The notes under the pieces were generated by a model. That model worked only from the letters and a program-made list of their open reading frames with translations. It did no database searches and was not told where the DNA came from. Of a stretch of DNA of 6,515 bases, positions 1-6,412 are shown piece by piece. The translations under genes were made by a program, and so were the position numbers. Within the stretch, counting starts at the first letter, position 1. Each line of letters starts with the position of its first letter. Origin of the DNA: UBA2330 sp049293015 (lineage in GTDB: Bacteria; Bacteroidota; Ignavibacteria; Tepidaquicellales; Tepidaquicellaceae); assembly GCA_049293015.1 (NCBI GenBank), contig JBATSB010000125.1, positions 1-6,515 of the forward strand, written 5' to 3'.

Positions 1-179
1 GTCTTGGACCAGGTATTTCCTGTAGAGTTTGAATACAGAATGTTTCCCTGATTTCCTGCTGCTACAACAAATGTTGCATTTGATGTATGAACACTGTTAA
101 GTCCGTCTGCCAGTAATGATTTATTACTTATAACCAGACATAAAAGTGCTGAGAATAAAAAGAAGATAAATTTTTTCAT
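1..179 (-). CDS. Exported Ycf48/BNR-like beta-propeller protein, N-terminal fragment
   Basis: The reverse strand reads open from an ATG at 179-177 to the window edge: 59 codons, with the 3' part of the gene outside the window. The product begins with a classical signal peptide (MKKFIFFLFSALLCLVIS, then a probable cleavage site after SLLA at about residue 24), so it is exported. The mature part runs through a hydrophobic strand (FVVAAG, about residues 36-41) into GNILYSNSTGNTW (about residues 45-57). This resembles the 'G..G.il.S.dgG.tW' repeat of Ycf48-like, BNR/sialidase-type propellers, which are common in secreted proteins of the FCB group. The start is the only sensible one because it sits directly before the lysines of the signal peptide. 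No Shine-Dalgarno sequence is visible. Function is unknown. The fragment is too short to exclude another repeat protein, and any C-terminal sorting domain would lie outside the window. Confidence 0.75.
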   Translation of the reverse strand, partial: MKKFIFFLFSALLCLVISNKSLLADGLNSVHTSNATFVVAAGNQGNILYSNSTGNTWSK

Positions 180-425
180 TTTTTAATTTATTTAAAAATT
201 TTATTGAGAAACTTAATTAAAACCATTTCGATTATCAATTGTAAAATTTTCATTATCTGAAATTTATAACCTTTTGATTTTAAATATCTTTAAAGTTATT
301 TCGATTACCAAAAATTCTTTTGATTACAACAATTCTTTTTTAAAAATACATTAAAATTCATTTCAAGCATTTATTTTTTTATTTAAATGTAATTTGTAAT
401 TGATTAAGTTTATTAAAACCAATTT
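180..425. promoter_or_regulatory. Divergent intergenic region with presumed promoters for both flanking genes
   Basis: This 246-bp, very AT-rich gap lies between two divergently transcribed genes for exported proteins, so at least one promoter in each direction is expected. I find no full match to the Bacteroidetes promoter (TTTG, about 19-21 bp, TAnnTTTG) for either gene. Near matches are GTAATTTG at 389-396 on the plus strand and TACAATTG at 243-236 on the minus strand, but neither has a well-spaced upstream TTTG. The region does contain repeated GATTA-type motifs, listed separately, which could be binding sites for a shared regulator. No ribosome-binding site precedes either start. Confidence 0.5.
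225..340 (+). repeat. Three direct repeats of a TTTYGATTAYCAA-like motif
   Basis: The sequence atttcgattatcaa (225-238) recurs 73 bp downstream as atttcgattaccaa (298-311), 13 of 14 bases identical. The second copy is also the first unit of an imperfect tandem repeat with a 19-bp period: 302-321 and 321-340 agree at 17 of 20 positions, sharing GATTAC, then AA, then AATTCTTTT. Such phased repeats between divergent genes are a common arrangement for regulator binding sites. That role is inferred, because no known operator is recognised and low-complexity AT-rich DNA yields repeats by chance. Confidence 0.45.
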
Positions 426-2894
426 ATGAAAATGACATTTACTAAATCCATTATTTTTATATTCGCTTTTTTATTTATCACTTCTGATATTTATGCACAG
501 ACATTCAATTATCCAATAGTTTTTGTATCAAGAAATCATGAAGTAAATGGTAATATTTTTTATCCGGATGCCGGACTGCTTCCGGGAATGGGACCATTTT
601 CAAGATTTTCTGTAGTAGGCGGCAAACTTATGGTAAGAGATGCGCAGGGTATCTTTACAACATTACTTGACAGTTCTATAACTCTTAACGGTATCAAATT
701 AATAGATTTTCAACAGCCCTGCGTTCACTGGAGTGGGAATAAAATTTTATTTGCAGGTATTGAAGATTTGGACAGTAACTGGAGAATATATGAGATATTC
801 AGTGACGGATCGAGAATGAGACAAATTACTTTTACAAACAGAAATATAGATCTTCTGCAGTTTGGTCCTGCAGGTCATAAATTCAGAACTTATGAAGACA
901 TTGATCCAATATATCTTCCTGATGGTAATATAGTATTTGCTTCTACACGATATCCGACATTATCAGAGATCAGTGGATTTCAAACTACAAATTTATTTAT
1001 AGCAGATTCTCTTGGAAATAATCTCCGAAGAGTTACATCTGAAAGAAACGGCGGCGAAAAGCCGACTATAGATCCGGTATCCGGCAGGATTCTTTATTCA
1101 AGATGGTGGGTGAATATAGATAAGCCAAGTAATGTTACCGGTACAGGTATTACCAGAATAGATTCTCTTGCTTTATCACAGGACATTGCAAACATATGGC
1201 AGGTTGATATTGTAAATCCTGACGGAGATGCATTAAAACTTTTCGCAACAGACCCAAGGACTCTTAACAGCTTATCTTCATACAGGCCACGCGTAGCAGC
1301 AGATGGAAAATTGTTGACAGTATTTATACCAAGTTTACCAATTGTAACCACAGGCGGCAGTACAGGAATTCGGTTTTATGAACCTGGTCTTTCTGAAGCA
1401 AAAACAATAATAGGCACTGACAGCACAACTCCTTTATATGTTCAAAATCCTCCTTCTACAGGCACTATGCAGCCTCCTTACGCTGCCGATCCCCTTGGAT
1501 TACCTGATGGAAGAGTTTTATTTTCATATGCTTCAACTGTCGAAGCTCAGGATTACGGGATCTATACTGTAAACATGAACGGGTCTGGACTTACACAGGT
1601 TGTTGATTTTCCCGGCACATTGGAACTGAATGCAGAGCTTCTCATTCCTAAGAAAGTTCCACCGAAAGTATTCTACCTAAATGATTTTGATACTAATAAT
1701 GTGCCTCCTACTTCAAATCCAAATACTTTTTATCAGGGTGGTCTTTTTAGATTTGACTGCCTGAATGTTTATTCTAATGCTCCTGTAGATTCTCCAATCG
1801 GCGATGGTCCGCCAATTAAAAAGAATGCTAAGTTCAGATTTTTTATGAATTTTCAGAGACAGGACGAGAATGGTCAAGATCATCCTATACTATTCAGAGA
1901 GATTGCTCTTGACAGGGACGGGAAAATTGCTGAGGGTGATATTCCTGCTAATGTCTCATTGTTTGAACAGATCATAGACAGTTCAGGTAATATACTTCAA
2001 AACAAGAATGGAGATATAGCTCATGTAACAGGTATGAATTTTGGAAATAACGGTTCAGGTACTAAATGTGTTGGCTGTCACGCTGGACATACAATGATAA
2101 CAGTACCAATAAATTTAACTGAAGGTACTTTCACTAACCTTTCCACTTCTTCAGATGTAAGGGAAAGCAGCTTCAGAGCAAATGGAAACATAGCTTACAA
2201 AGGGCAGAATGTTGTTGACAGAAAAGCTAGAAATTCTGATCAGTCAGTTAATTGGATTTCCAACGGAACTATTGACGAATTTGTTGTTCTCAAATGGGAA
2301 ATTCCTATAGATATCAGAAGGATTAAACTCTATGATATTATTCCAAATTTAAACAACAATACTAACATTCATGTAACTGACTGTGAAATATTTTTTTATT
2401 ATGAAAATAGTATCGTCAATCATATTCAGTCAACAGGACCTTTAAATACTGACGGTATGGAATTGAATGTTCAGCCGATTACTACAATTGACAGTGCAAA
2501 GATCATCGTGAAAAGTTTTACCGGAAATATTAACAATATTCAATCTGCAGGTCTTGCAGAAGTGGAAGTAAATGCAAGGGTTAGTTCTATTGACCTTGTG
2601 AATATAAGTAACAATGATATTGCATTGAATGATTACAAACTTGAACAGAATTATCCAAATCCTTTTAATCCTTCTACAATTATAAATTTCACATTACCAA
2701 AAGCACAGACTATTTCTATTGAAGTATTTGATATTACCGGAAAAAATATTGCAACTCTGATCAACGGACGTGTGGAAGGCGGGAGAAATTCAATTACTTT
2801 TAATGCAGCAAATCTTCCGTCGGGAATATATTTTTACAGGATGACAGCAGCAGAAAAATTTGTAGAAGCTAAACGAATGATCCTTTTAAAATAA
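426..2894 (+). CDS. T9SS-secreted HzsA-like beta-propeller protein with one c-type haem site
   Basis: The 822-residue multidomain protein is predicted to be secreted. Residues 1-24 are a signal peptide ending at YA|Q. Residues of about 30-410 carry TolB/PD40-like blades with 'YLPDGNIVFASTR' (163-175), 'DPVSGRILYSRWW' (216-228) and 'DYGIYTVNMNGSG' (376-388). With 'LLIPKKVPPKVF' (405-416), this pattern is typical of proteins related to the hydrazine synthase alpha subunit (HzsA). A short domain follows, ending in the covalent haem motif C548-V-G-C551-H552, the only CXXCH in the protein. Residues of about 577-715 resemble an F5/8 type C (discoidin) domain (NVVD at 595-598, NWIS at 609-612, IKLYDI at 633-638). 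Residues 737-822 are a type IX secretion sorting domain (NYPNPFNPST, LPSGIYFY, terminal Lys). Haem attachment would occur in the periplasm before outer-membrane export. HzsA itself carries two haems and works in a multisubunit enzyme; neither partner subunits nor a second haem motif is seen, so hydrazine synthesis is unlikely. Electron transfer or substrate binding at the cell surface is inference. An ATG at 432 is an alternative start. Confidence 0.85.
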   Translation: MKMTFTKSIIFIFAFLFITSDIYAQTFNYPIVFVSRNHEVNGNIFYPDAGLLPGMGPFSRFSVVGGKLMVRDAQGIFTTLLDSSITLNGIKLIDFQQPCVHWSGNKILFAGIEDLDSNWRIYEIFSDGSRMRQITFTNRNIDLLQFGPAGHKFRTYEDIDPIYLPDGNIVFASTRYPTLSEISGFQTTNLFIADSLGNNLRRVTSERNGGEKPTIDPVSGRILYSRWWVNIDKPSNVTGTGITRIDSLALSQDIANIWQVDIVNPDGDALKLFATDPRTLNSLSSYRPRVAADGKLLTVFIPSLPIVTTGGSTGIRFYEPGLSEAKTIIGTDSTTPLYVQNPPSTGTMQPPYAADPLGLPDGRVLFSYASTVEAQDYGIYTVNMNGSGLTQVVDFPGTLELNAELLIPKKVPPKVFYLNDFDTNNVPPTSNPNTFYQGGLFRFDCLNVYSNAPVDSPIGDGPPIKKNAKFRFFMNFQRQDENGQDHPILFREIALDRDGKIAEGDIPANVSLFEQIIDSSGNILQNKNGDIAHVTGMNFGNNGSGTKCVGCHAGHTMITVPINLTEGTFTNLSTSSDVRESSFRANGNIAYKGQNVVDRKARNSDQSVNWISNGTIDEFVVLKWEIPIDIRRIKLYDIIPNLNNNTNIHVTDCEIFFYYENSIVNHIQSTGPLNTDGMELNVQPITTIDSAKIIVKSFTGNINNIQSAGLAEVEVNARVSSIDLVNISNNDIALNDYKLEQNYPNPFNPSTIINFTLPKAQTISIEVFDITGKNIATLINGRVEGGRNSITFNAANLPSGIYFYRMTAAEKFVEAKRMILLK

Positions 2895-2961
2895 AAAATC
2901 AATTTTATTTCTATTTTAATTTTGTTTCAATTTCATATAAATTTTATTTCGAATAGATCAA

Positions 2962-2994
2962 TTTGAAATTCATACAATCTCTAAACTAAATTTG
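2962..2994 (+). promoter_or_regulatory. Bacteroidetes-type promoter for yqgE (TTTG-N21-TAAATTTG)
   Basis: TTTG at 2962-2965 and TAAATTTG at 2987-2994 are separated by 21 bp. They match the -33 (TTTG) and -7 (TAnnTTTG) elements recognised by the primary sigma factor of Bacteroidetes. The -7 element ends six bases before the ATG at 3001, so transcription would begin at or very near the start codon and give a leaderless or nearly leaderless mRNA. The motif match is direct observation; its use as a promoter is inference. In AT-rich DNA a match to either half alone is cheap, but both at correct spacing before a gene is better evidence. Confidence 0.55.
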
Positions 2995-3000
2995 AAAAGT

Positions 3001-3573
3001 ATGGAAAACAAATCCAACGAAAACACTAATGGTCAACTAAAAGGAAAGTTGCTTATTTCAGCTCCTTTTTTGGATGATATTTTTAAAAGAGCTGTAATAC
3101 TCATCACTGAAAATAATGATGAAGGCTCAGTTGGATTTATTTTAAACAAAATTACTGAATACAAACTTCATGAAATAATTGAGGAATTTCCTGTATTTGA
3201 TGCAAAGGTATATATCGGTGGTCCCGTACAGCAGGAATCTCTGAATTTTATTCATAAAGCCGGTGACATTCTTGAAGACAGTTTTCAAATTTCTGATGGA
3301 GTTTTTTGGGGTGGAAATTTTGAGCATCTGAAAATATTAATAGAAAATAATGCAGTTGATCCGGATGACTTTAGATTTTTCCTTGGATACTCTGGCTGGG
3401 GTAATGGTCAGCTTGAGAATGAATTAAAAATAAAATCCTGGTACGTAAATGATCCAGTAAACGATAATATCTTCGGTCATAACTCCGGAAATCTCTGGAG
3501 TAAAGTTTTAAGGAGTATGGGAAATGAATATACTGTAATTTCTACTTTTCCGGAAGATCCTTCTCTAAATTAA
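3001..3573 (+). CDS. yqgE: YqgE/AlgH family protein (UPF0301)
   Basis: The 190-residue product belongs to the YqgE/AlgH (DUF179) family, small cytoplasmic proteins widespread in bacteria. Their biochemical role is not established; AlgH was named from alginate regulation in Pseudomonas. Family hallmarks are present in order: LKGKLLISAPFLDD (residues 13-26), FKRAVILI (28-35), EGSVGFILNK (41-50), VYIGGPV (70-76), FFLGYSGWGNGQLENEL (126-142), NIFGH (156-160), and the C-terminal FPEDPSLN typical of Bacteroidetes-type members. Length is normal and no signal peptide is present. I start at the ATG at 3001. An in-frame TTG at 2992 would add three residues but overlaps the TAAATTTG promoter element, and no Shine-Dalgarno sequence supports either start. 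The gene follows the haem protein gene after 106 bp with its own likely promoter, so the two need not be an operon. It converges on the reductase gene with 9 bp between stop codons. Confidence 0.93.
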   Translation: MENKSNENTNGQLKGKLLISAPFLDDIFKRAVILITENNDEGSVGFILNKITEYKLHEIIEEFPVFDAKVYIGGPVQQESLNFIHKAGDILEDSFQISDGVFWGGNFEHLKILIENNAVDPDDFRFFLGYSGWGNGQLENELKIKSWYVNDPVNDNIFGHNSGNLWSKVLRSMGNEYTVISTFPEDPSLN

Positions 3574-3582
3574 TTTATAAAA

Positions 3583-4473
3583 TCAGATAGTATCTTTTTC
3601 AGATAGGATTTTTTCCAAAGATTCTTCAATACTCATTTGCCTTAATCCGAAAGACCTTAACAGACCTGTATTCATTGAAACGTCATATACTTTATTTTTG
3701 ATTGAAGTATCTCTTAACGATGTTTTTTCAATCAGATCTATATCAAAATTAAATTTTTTGCAAACCATTTCTCCTAAATCAGATCTGGAAATTCTCTCAC
3801 CTCCTCCAAAATTCATAATGACATTTTTAATATCTGATTTTGAAATTTCATTTATTATTTCAGCAGCATTGTGCAGAGATAATGGAGTCCTGTATTGATC
3901 ATAAAATAATTTGACTCTCTCCCCTCTTTTAAAACTGTTTAGCATATTGTGAAAATTACAGACTGAGCCGTTTAACCCAATACCATATAATAATGATGTT
4001 CTGAGAATTATGTAATCATTGGAATTTTCTCTGATATAATTTTCGCTGTCAAGTTTTGTTTGCGCATATAAAGATATTGGTTTTGGAATTGAGCTTTCGC
4101 TATGGACTATATCTGAATCACCATCATATATGAGATCTGTAGAAGTAAATACTAATCTGCATTTTAATTTATTACATATTTCAGTTAAAGATTTGATAAG
4201 ATTGTAATTTATATTATTTACATTTTCAAAAGGAAGTCCGTCACATTCTTCCGGTCTAGATATAGCAGCAGTGTGAATCAAAAGATCAGGTTGGAATGCT
4301 TTCATTACCTCACTCAAATATTTAGTATTATTCAAATCTGACTTTAGATTATTGTACTCTGTGCAATTTCCAGTTGATTTATTGTAAACTGTTAGTATAG
4401 AATGTTCTCTATTTAAATAAATGTTAAGATACTGACCTAACAATCCGCTTCCGCCTGTGATGATTATTTTCAT
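3583..4473 (-). CDS. RmlD-like sugar-nucleotide reductase (extended SDR)
   Basis: The 296-residue cytoplasmic protein belongs to the extended short-chain dehydrogenase/reductase superfamily and most resembles the RmlD (dTDP-4-dehydrorhamnose reductase) substrate-binding family. It shows the N-terminal dinucleotide-binding motif TGGSGLLG (residues 6-13), an acidic strand end SDL (45-47), LLIHTAA (64-70), the catalytic region TSTDLIYDG (110-118), and the Tyr136-X3-Lys140 catalytic pair in YAQTK. The substrate-domain segment DQYRTPLSLHNAAEII (192-207) matches the region that reads DQ...P in RmlD proteins. RmlD completes dTDP-L-rhamnose synthesis using NAD(P)H. No rmlA, rmlB, rmlC or glycosyltransferase lies nearby, so rhamnose synthesis is not demonstrated. 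Other NAD-dependent sugar-nucleotide reductases or MAT2B-like proteins share this fold. Translation starts at the ATG at 4473-4471, which places the Rossmann glycines correctly, and no Shine-Dalgarno sequence is visible. It is the only gene in its transcription unit that I can see. Confidence 0.85.
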   Translation of the reverse strand: MKIIITGGSGLLGQYLNIYLNREHSILTVYNKSTGNCTEYNNLKSDLNNTKYLSEVMKAFQPDLLIHTAAISRPEECDGLPFENVNNINYNLIKSLTEICNKLKCRLVFTSTDLIYDGDSDIVHSESSIPKPISLYAQTKLDSENYIRENSNDYIILRTSLLYGIGLNGSVCNFHNMLNSFKRGERVKLFYDQYRTPLSLHNAAEIINEISKSDIKNVIMNFGGGERISRSDLGEMVCKKFNFDIDLIEKTSLRDTSIKNKVYDVSMNTGLLRSFGLRQMSIEESLEKILSEKDTI

Positions 4474-4658
4474 ATTTTTTTTTAGAATAATATTTTTTTT
4501 TCTTATTGAGTGTATCTTATTTTAAATCTTAAAAATCTATATTAAATCAAAAGATTTGGATTATGTTTTTAGTTTAATCAAATTTAATATTGGATTGAAG
4601 ATGAATACCTTAATAGATAAATTATTTAAATAATTAATATTAATATAAGGAGTAAAAA
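4474..4658. promoter_or_regulatory. Divergent spacer between reductase and thioredoxin-like genes, with AT palindromes
   Basis: This 185-bp spacer should contain the promoters of two divergent genes. On the minus strand a perfect TAAATTTG (-7 type) lies at 4586-4579, about 105 bp before the reductase start, but no spaced TTTG precedes it. On the plus strand TAATATTG (4585-4592, one mismatch) has a TTTG at 4555-4558, with a 26-bp spacing that is longer than usual. A perfect 16-bp palindrome (aattatttaaataatt, 4620-4635) and a 10-bp palindrome (ttaatattaa, 4634-4643) sit just before the ribosome-binding site of the thioredoxin-like gene. They could be an operator or leader hairpin, but AT-only palindromes arise easily by chance here. 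Long T runs lie next to the reductase start. Confidence 0.4.
4647..4652 (+). promoter_or_regulatory. Shine-Dalgarno AAGGAG for the thioredoxin-like gene
   Basis: AAGGAG lies six bases before the ATG at 4659, which fixes that start. It stands out because the other starts in the window (179 minus, 426, 3001, 4473 minus) have no comparable sequence, as is usual in Bacteroidetes relatives. Stronger or differently controlled translation of this gene is an inference. Confidence 0.75.
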
Positions 4659-5735
4659 ATGAAAACTATATTCTTAAATGTTTTTATTCTATGCATATTT
4701 TTTGCATCTCAGAATGCATTTTCTGATGAGGTAAAATTTGCTACGGGTACATATCAGGAGATCCTTGATAAAGCTAAAAATGAGAATAAAACAATAATGA
4801 TTGACTTTGTAACTGACTGGTGTAAGTGGTGTATAGAGACAGACAGAAAGGTATATACGGACCCTGCTGTTTATTCTTATGCAAATGAAAGACAGATCAA
4901 CTGGAAAATTGACGCTGAAAAAGGAGAAGGTCCTGAGCTTGCAAAAAAATACGGAGTTAAAGGTTTTCCAACAATTATTTTCACGGATCCATCAGGAACC
5001 GAAATAGACAGGATATATGGCTACTTACCGGCTGAACAGTTTTTGGTAAGAATGATGGATTATAATAACGGAATAAATACATACAACTTTTTAGCTGCAA
5101 ATCTGGAAAAAGAACCGGATAGTCCTCAGAATAATTTTTTAATGGCAGAAAAAATCATCTCAAATGGTTTGGACGGTGATCCAAAGGTTTATTTGAATAA
5201 AACAATTTCAAATGATCCTGATAATACTTTCGGATATACAGATGATGCTAAATTTACTAAAGCATATTTAGACCAAAATCCTGAGGAATTACAAAAGCTT
5301 TTAACTGAATATCCTGAAAGTGAAAAAGTCAAAGAAGGTTACATTAATCTTGCATCTTTTTATGAAGAAAAAGGAGAACTGGGAAAATCTGATGAACTTT
5401 TTACTGAGGCTTTTTCCAAATACGGAAATACTGATTTTGATCTGATGCAAAGTTATGGAGGACTTTTACTAGGGAGAGCTTATGGTACAATGAAAGATGA
5501 AAATGCAACTGATAAAAATAAAGAAGATGCAATTGTTACTTTAAATAATTGTCTGAAATATGTAAACGGTACTGTTAATGAAGCAAGTGCTTACTATATT
5601 ATGTCAGAGTTATATTTTCAGATGAAACAAGTAGAAAAAGCTGAAGAGTCTATAGACAAAGCGATTTTGATATATGATAAAAAGTCTTACAGAGATCAGA
5701 AAGATAAAATTTCTAAACAGAGAGCTGAAAAGTAA
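4659..5735 (+). CDS. Exported thioredoxin-fold protein with TPR-like C-terminal half
   Basis: The 358-residue protein begins with a signal peptide (MKTIFLNVFILCIFFASQNA, cleavage likely after AFS at residue 22), so it acts in the periplasm or on the envelope. It lacks a lipobox cysteine. Residues of about 25-135 form a thioredoxin-like domain of the DsbD-gamma/thioredoxin_7 kind: TIMIDFVTDWCKWC (residues 45-58) carries the redox pair Cys55/Cys58, and the cis-proline loop is GFPT (102-105). Such WCxWC domains usually reduce or exchange disulfides in exported proteins. The C-terminal half (about 140-358) is helical with TPR-like segments, best seen at about 224-257 (EGYINLASFYEEKGELGKSD) and 309-341 (ASAYYIMSELYFQMKQVEKA), which normally bind partner proteins. 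The partner is unknown. The AAGGAG sequence and the signal peptide fix the start, and an intrinsic terminator follows 43 bp after the stop, so the gene is probably monocistronic. A role in maturing exported cysteine proteins, possibly including the haem protein upstream, is speculation. Confidence 0.88.
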   Translation: MKTIFLNVFILCIFFASQNAFSDEVKFATGTYQEILDKAKNENKTIMIDFVTDWCKWCIETDRKVYTDPAVYSYANERQINWKIDAEKGEGPELAKKYGVKGFPTIIFTDPSGTEIDRIYGYLPAEQFLVRMMDYNNGINTYNFLAANLEKEPDSPQNNFLMAEKIISNGLDGDPKVYLNKTISNDPDNTFGYTDDAKFTKAYLDQNPEELQKLLTEYPESEKVKEGYINLASFYEEKGELGKSDELFTEAFSKYGNTDFDLMQSYGGLLLGRAYGTMKDENATDKNKEDAIVTLNNCLKYVNGTVNEASAYYIMSELYFQMKQVEKAEESIDKAILIYDKKSYRDQKDKISKQRAEK

Positions 5736-5778
5736 AATTATAAATTGTTGATTTTAAAATATCTTTAATATTTAAAGT

Positions 5779-5808
5779 AATCCGGTAAATTTATTTATCG
5801 GATTTTTT
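5779..5808 (+). terminator. Intrinsic terminator after the thioredoxin-like gene
   Basis: AATCCGGTAAA (5779-5789) pairs with TTTATCGGATT (5794-5804) as an 11-bp stem with one G-U wobble and a four-base loop (TTTA). It runs into a six-base T tract (5803-5808). It lies 43 bp after the stop codon at 5735 and contains most of the G and C bases in this otherwise AT-only stretch. The stem is nearly symmetric, but only the plus-strand side has the clean T run directly after it. Confidence 0.85.
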
Positions 5809-5810
5809 AT

Positions 5811-6412
5811 TATCAATAAATATAATATAAAAATTTAGGAATATCGAAATGTTATTTGTAACAAATTAGCTTGAAGATAATTATTTGAATGCATGTCCTA
5901 TATAAAAAAAAAATTTATCAATATACTGATTAATAATTTTATTAATATATATACATTCAGATTATTTTGGGGGTATTTAAAAAATAAATTAAATTAGGAT
6001 GTCAGATTTCTTTCAAATCAAATAATTAAATTTGTGAAATTCTTATTTCCTTTTATAATTTACATGAGATTTAACTAAGAAATGCCTTTATCATTCAAAT
6101 AAAATAAAATACTTAGATTACAGATAAACAAAATATAGGCTTATTTTTTAATTAATTTTGTTCCTTTAATTCAAGCGTAAATTACTTTTGAGAGATTAAT
6201 GATTTAAAATAAAGTTATAAAACTAATTAAATAAAGTATAGAATAAATAATTTACTGGTATAAATCAGAATAAAATAAAATTATGAAATGGTTTTTGAAA
6301 GAACGAAATCTGATTTTATAGCTAATAAATATCTAAAAAATATACTTTACAATTATGTTTATAATACTTAAGTTTGTCCAGACTAACCCAAAAAGTTCAT
6401 GTTACAAGTAAT
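5811..6412. other. Gene-free, extremely AT-rich stretch
   Basis: I see no credible gene, tRNA or rRNA here. Reading frames are closed by stops within short distances on both strands. The best-looking small frame, ATG at 6283 to TAG at 6321, gives only 12 residues with no ribosome-binding site. A ten-base A run lies at 5904-5913. A perfect TAAATTTG (-7 type) occurs at 6027-6034 but has no spaced TTTG and no gene after it. The stretch ends in the inverted repeat at 6413. It may be a degraded region, the untranscribed flank of a gene beyond the window, or host an RNA I cannot recognise. Confidence 0.6.

Noticed and set aside
1094..1351. 85-codon open frame on the minus strand within the haem protein gene
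   Set aside because: It lies wholly inside a well-supported coding region, has no recognisable family features and no ribosome-binding site; it is a shadow frame.
426..2894. True hydrazine synthase alpha subunit, implying anammox metabolism
   Set aside because: Only one CXXCH is present, no beta or gamma subunit genes adjoin, and the protein carries a type IX sorting domain; family resemblance does not support the enzyme activity.
2886..2919. AT-only inverted repeats after the haem protein gene (2886-2893 with 2912-2919; 2889-2896 with 2903-2910) as a terminator
   Set aside because: The stems contain no G-C pairs, overlap the stop codon, and lack a clean T tract; such pairings are expected by chance in this composition.
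3142..3327. 61-codon minus-strand open frame within yqgE
   Set aside because: It is a shadow of the conserved yqgE frame, with no independent support.
3585..3614. TATCT/AGATA hairpin (3591-3605) followed by GGATTTTTT as a plus-strand terminator for yqgE
   Set aside because: The stem is only five weak base pairs and lies inside the reductase coding sequence. The 9-bp convergent gap must be terminated somehow, but this is not strong enough to annotate.
3698..3898. 66-codon plus-strand open frame within the reductase gene
   Set aside because: It is antisense to a conserved reductase segment, with no domain or start signal.
6283..6321. 12-residue open frame in the gene-free stretch
   Set aside because: It is very short, without a ribosome-binding site or promoter, and is what random AT-rich DNA would give.
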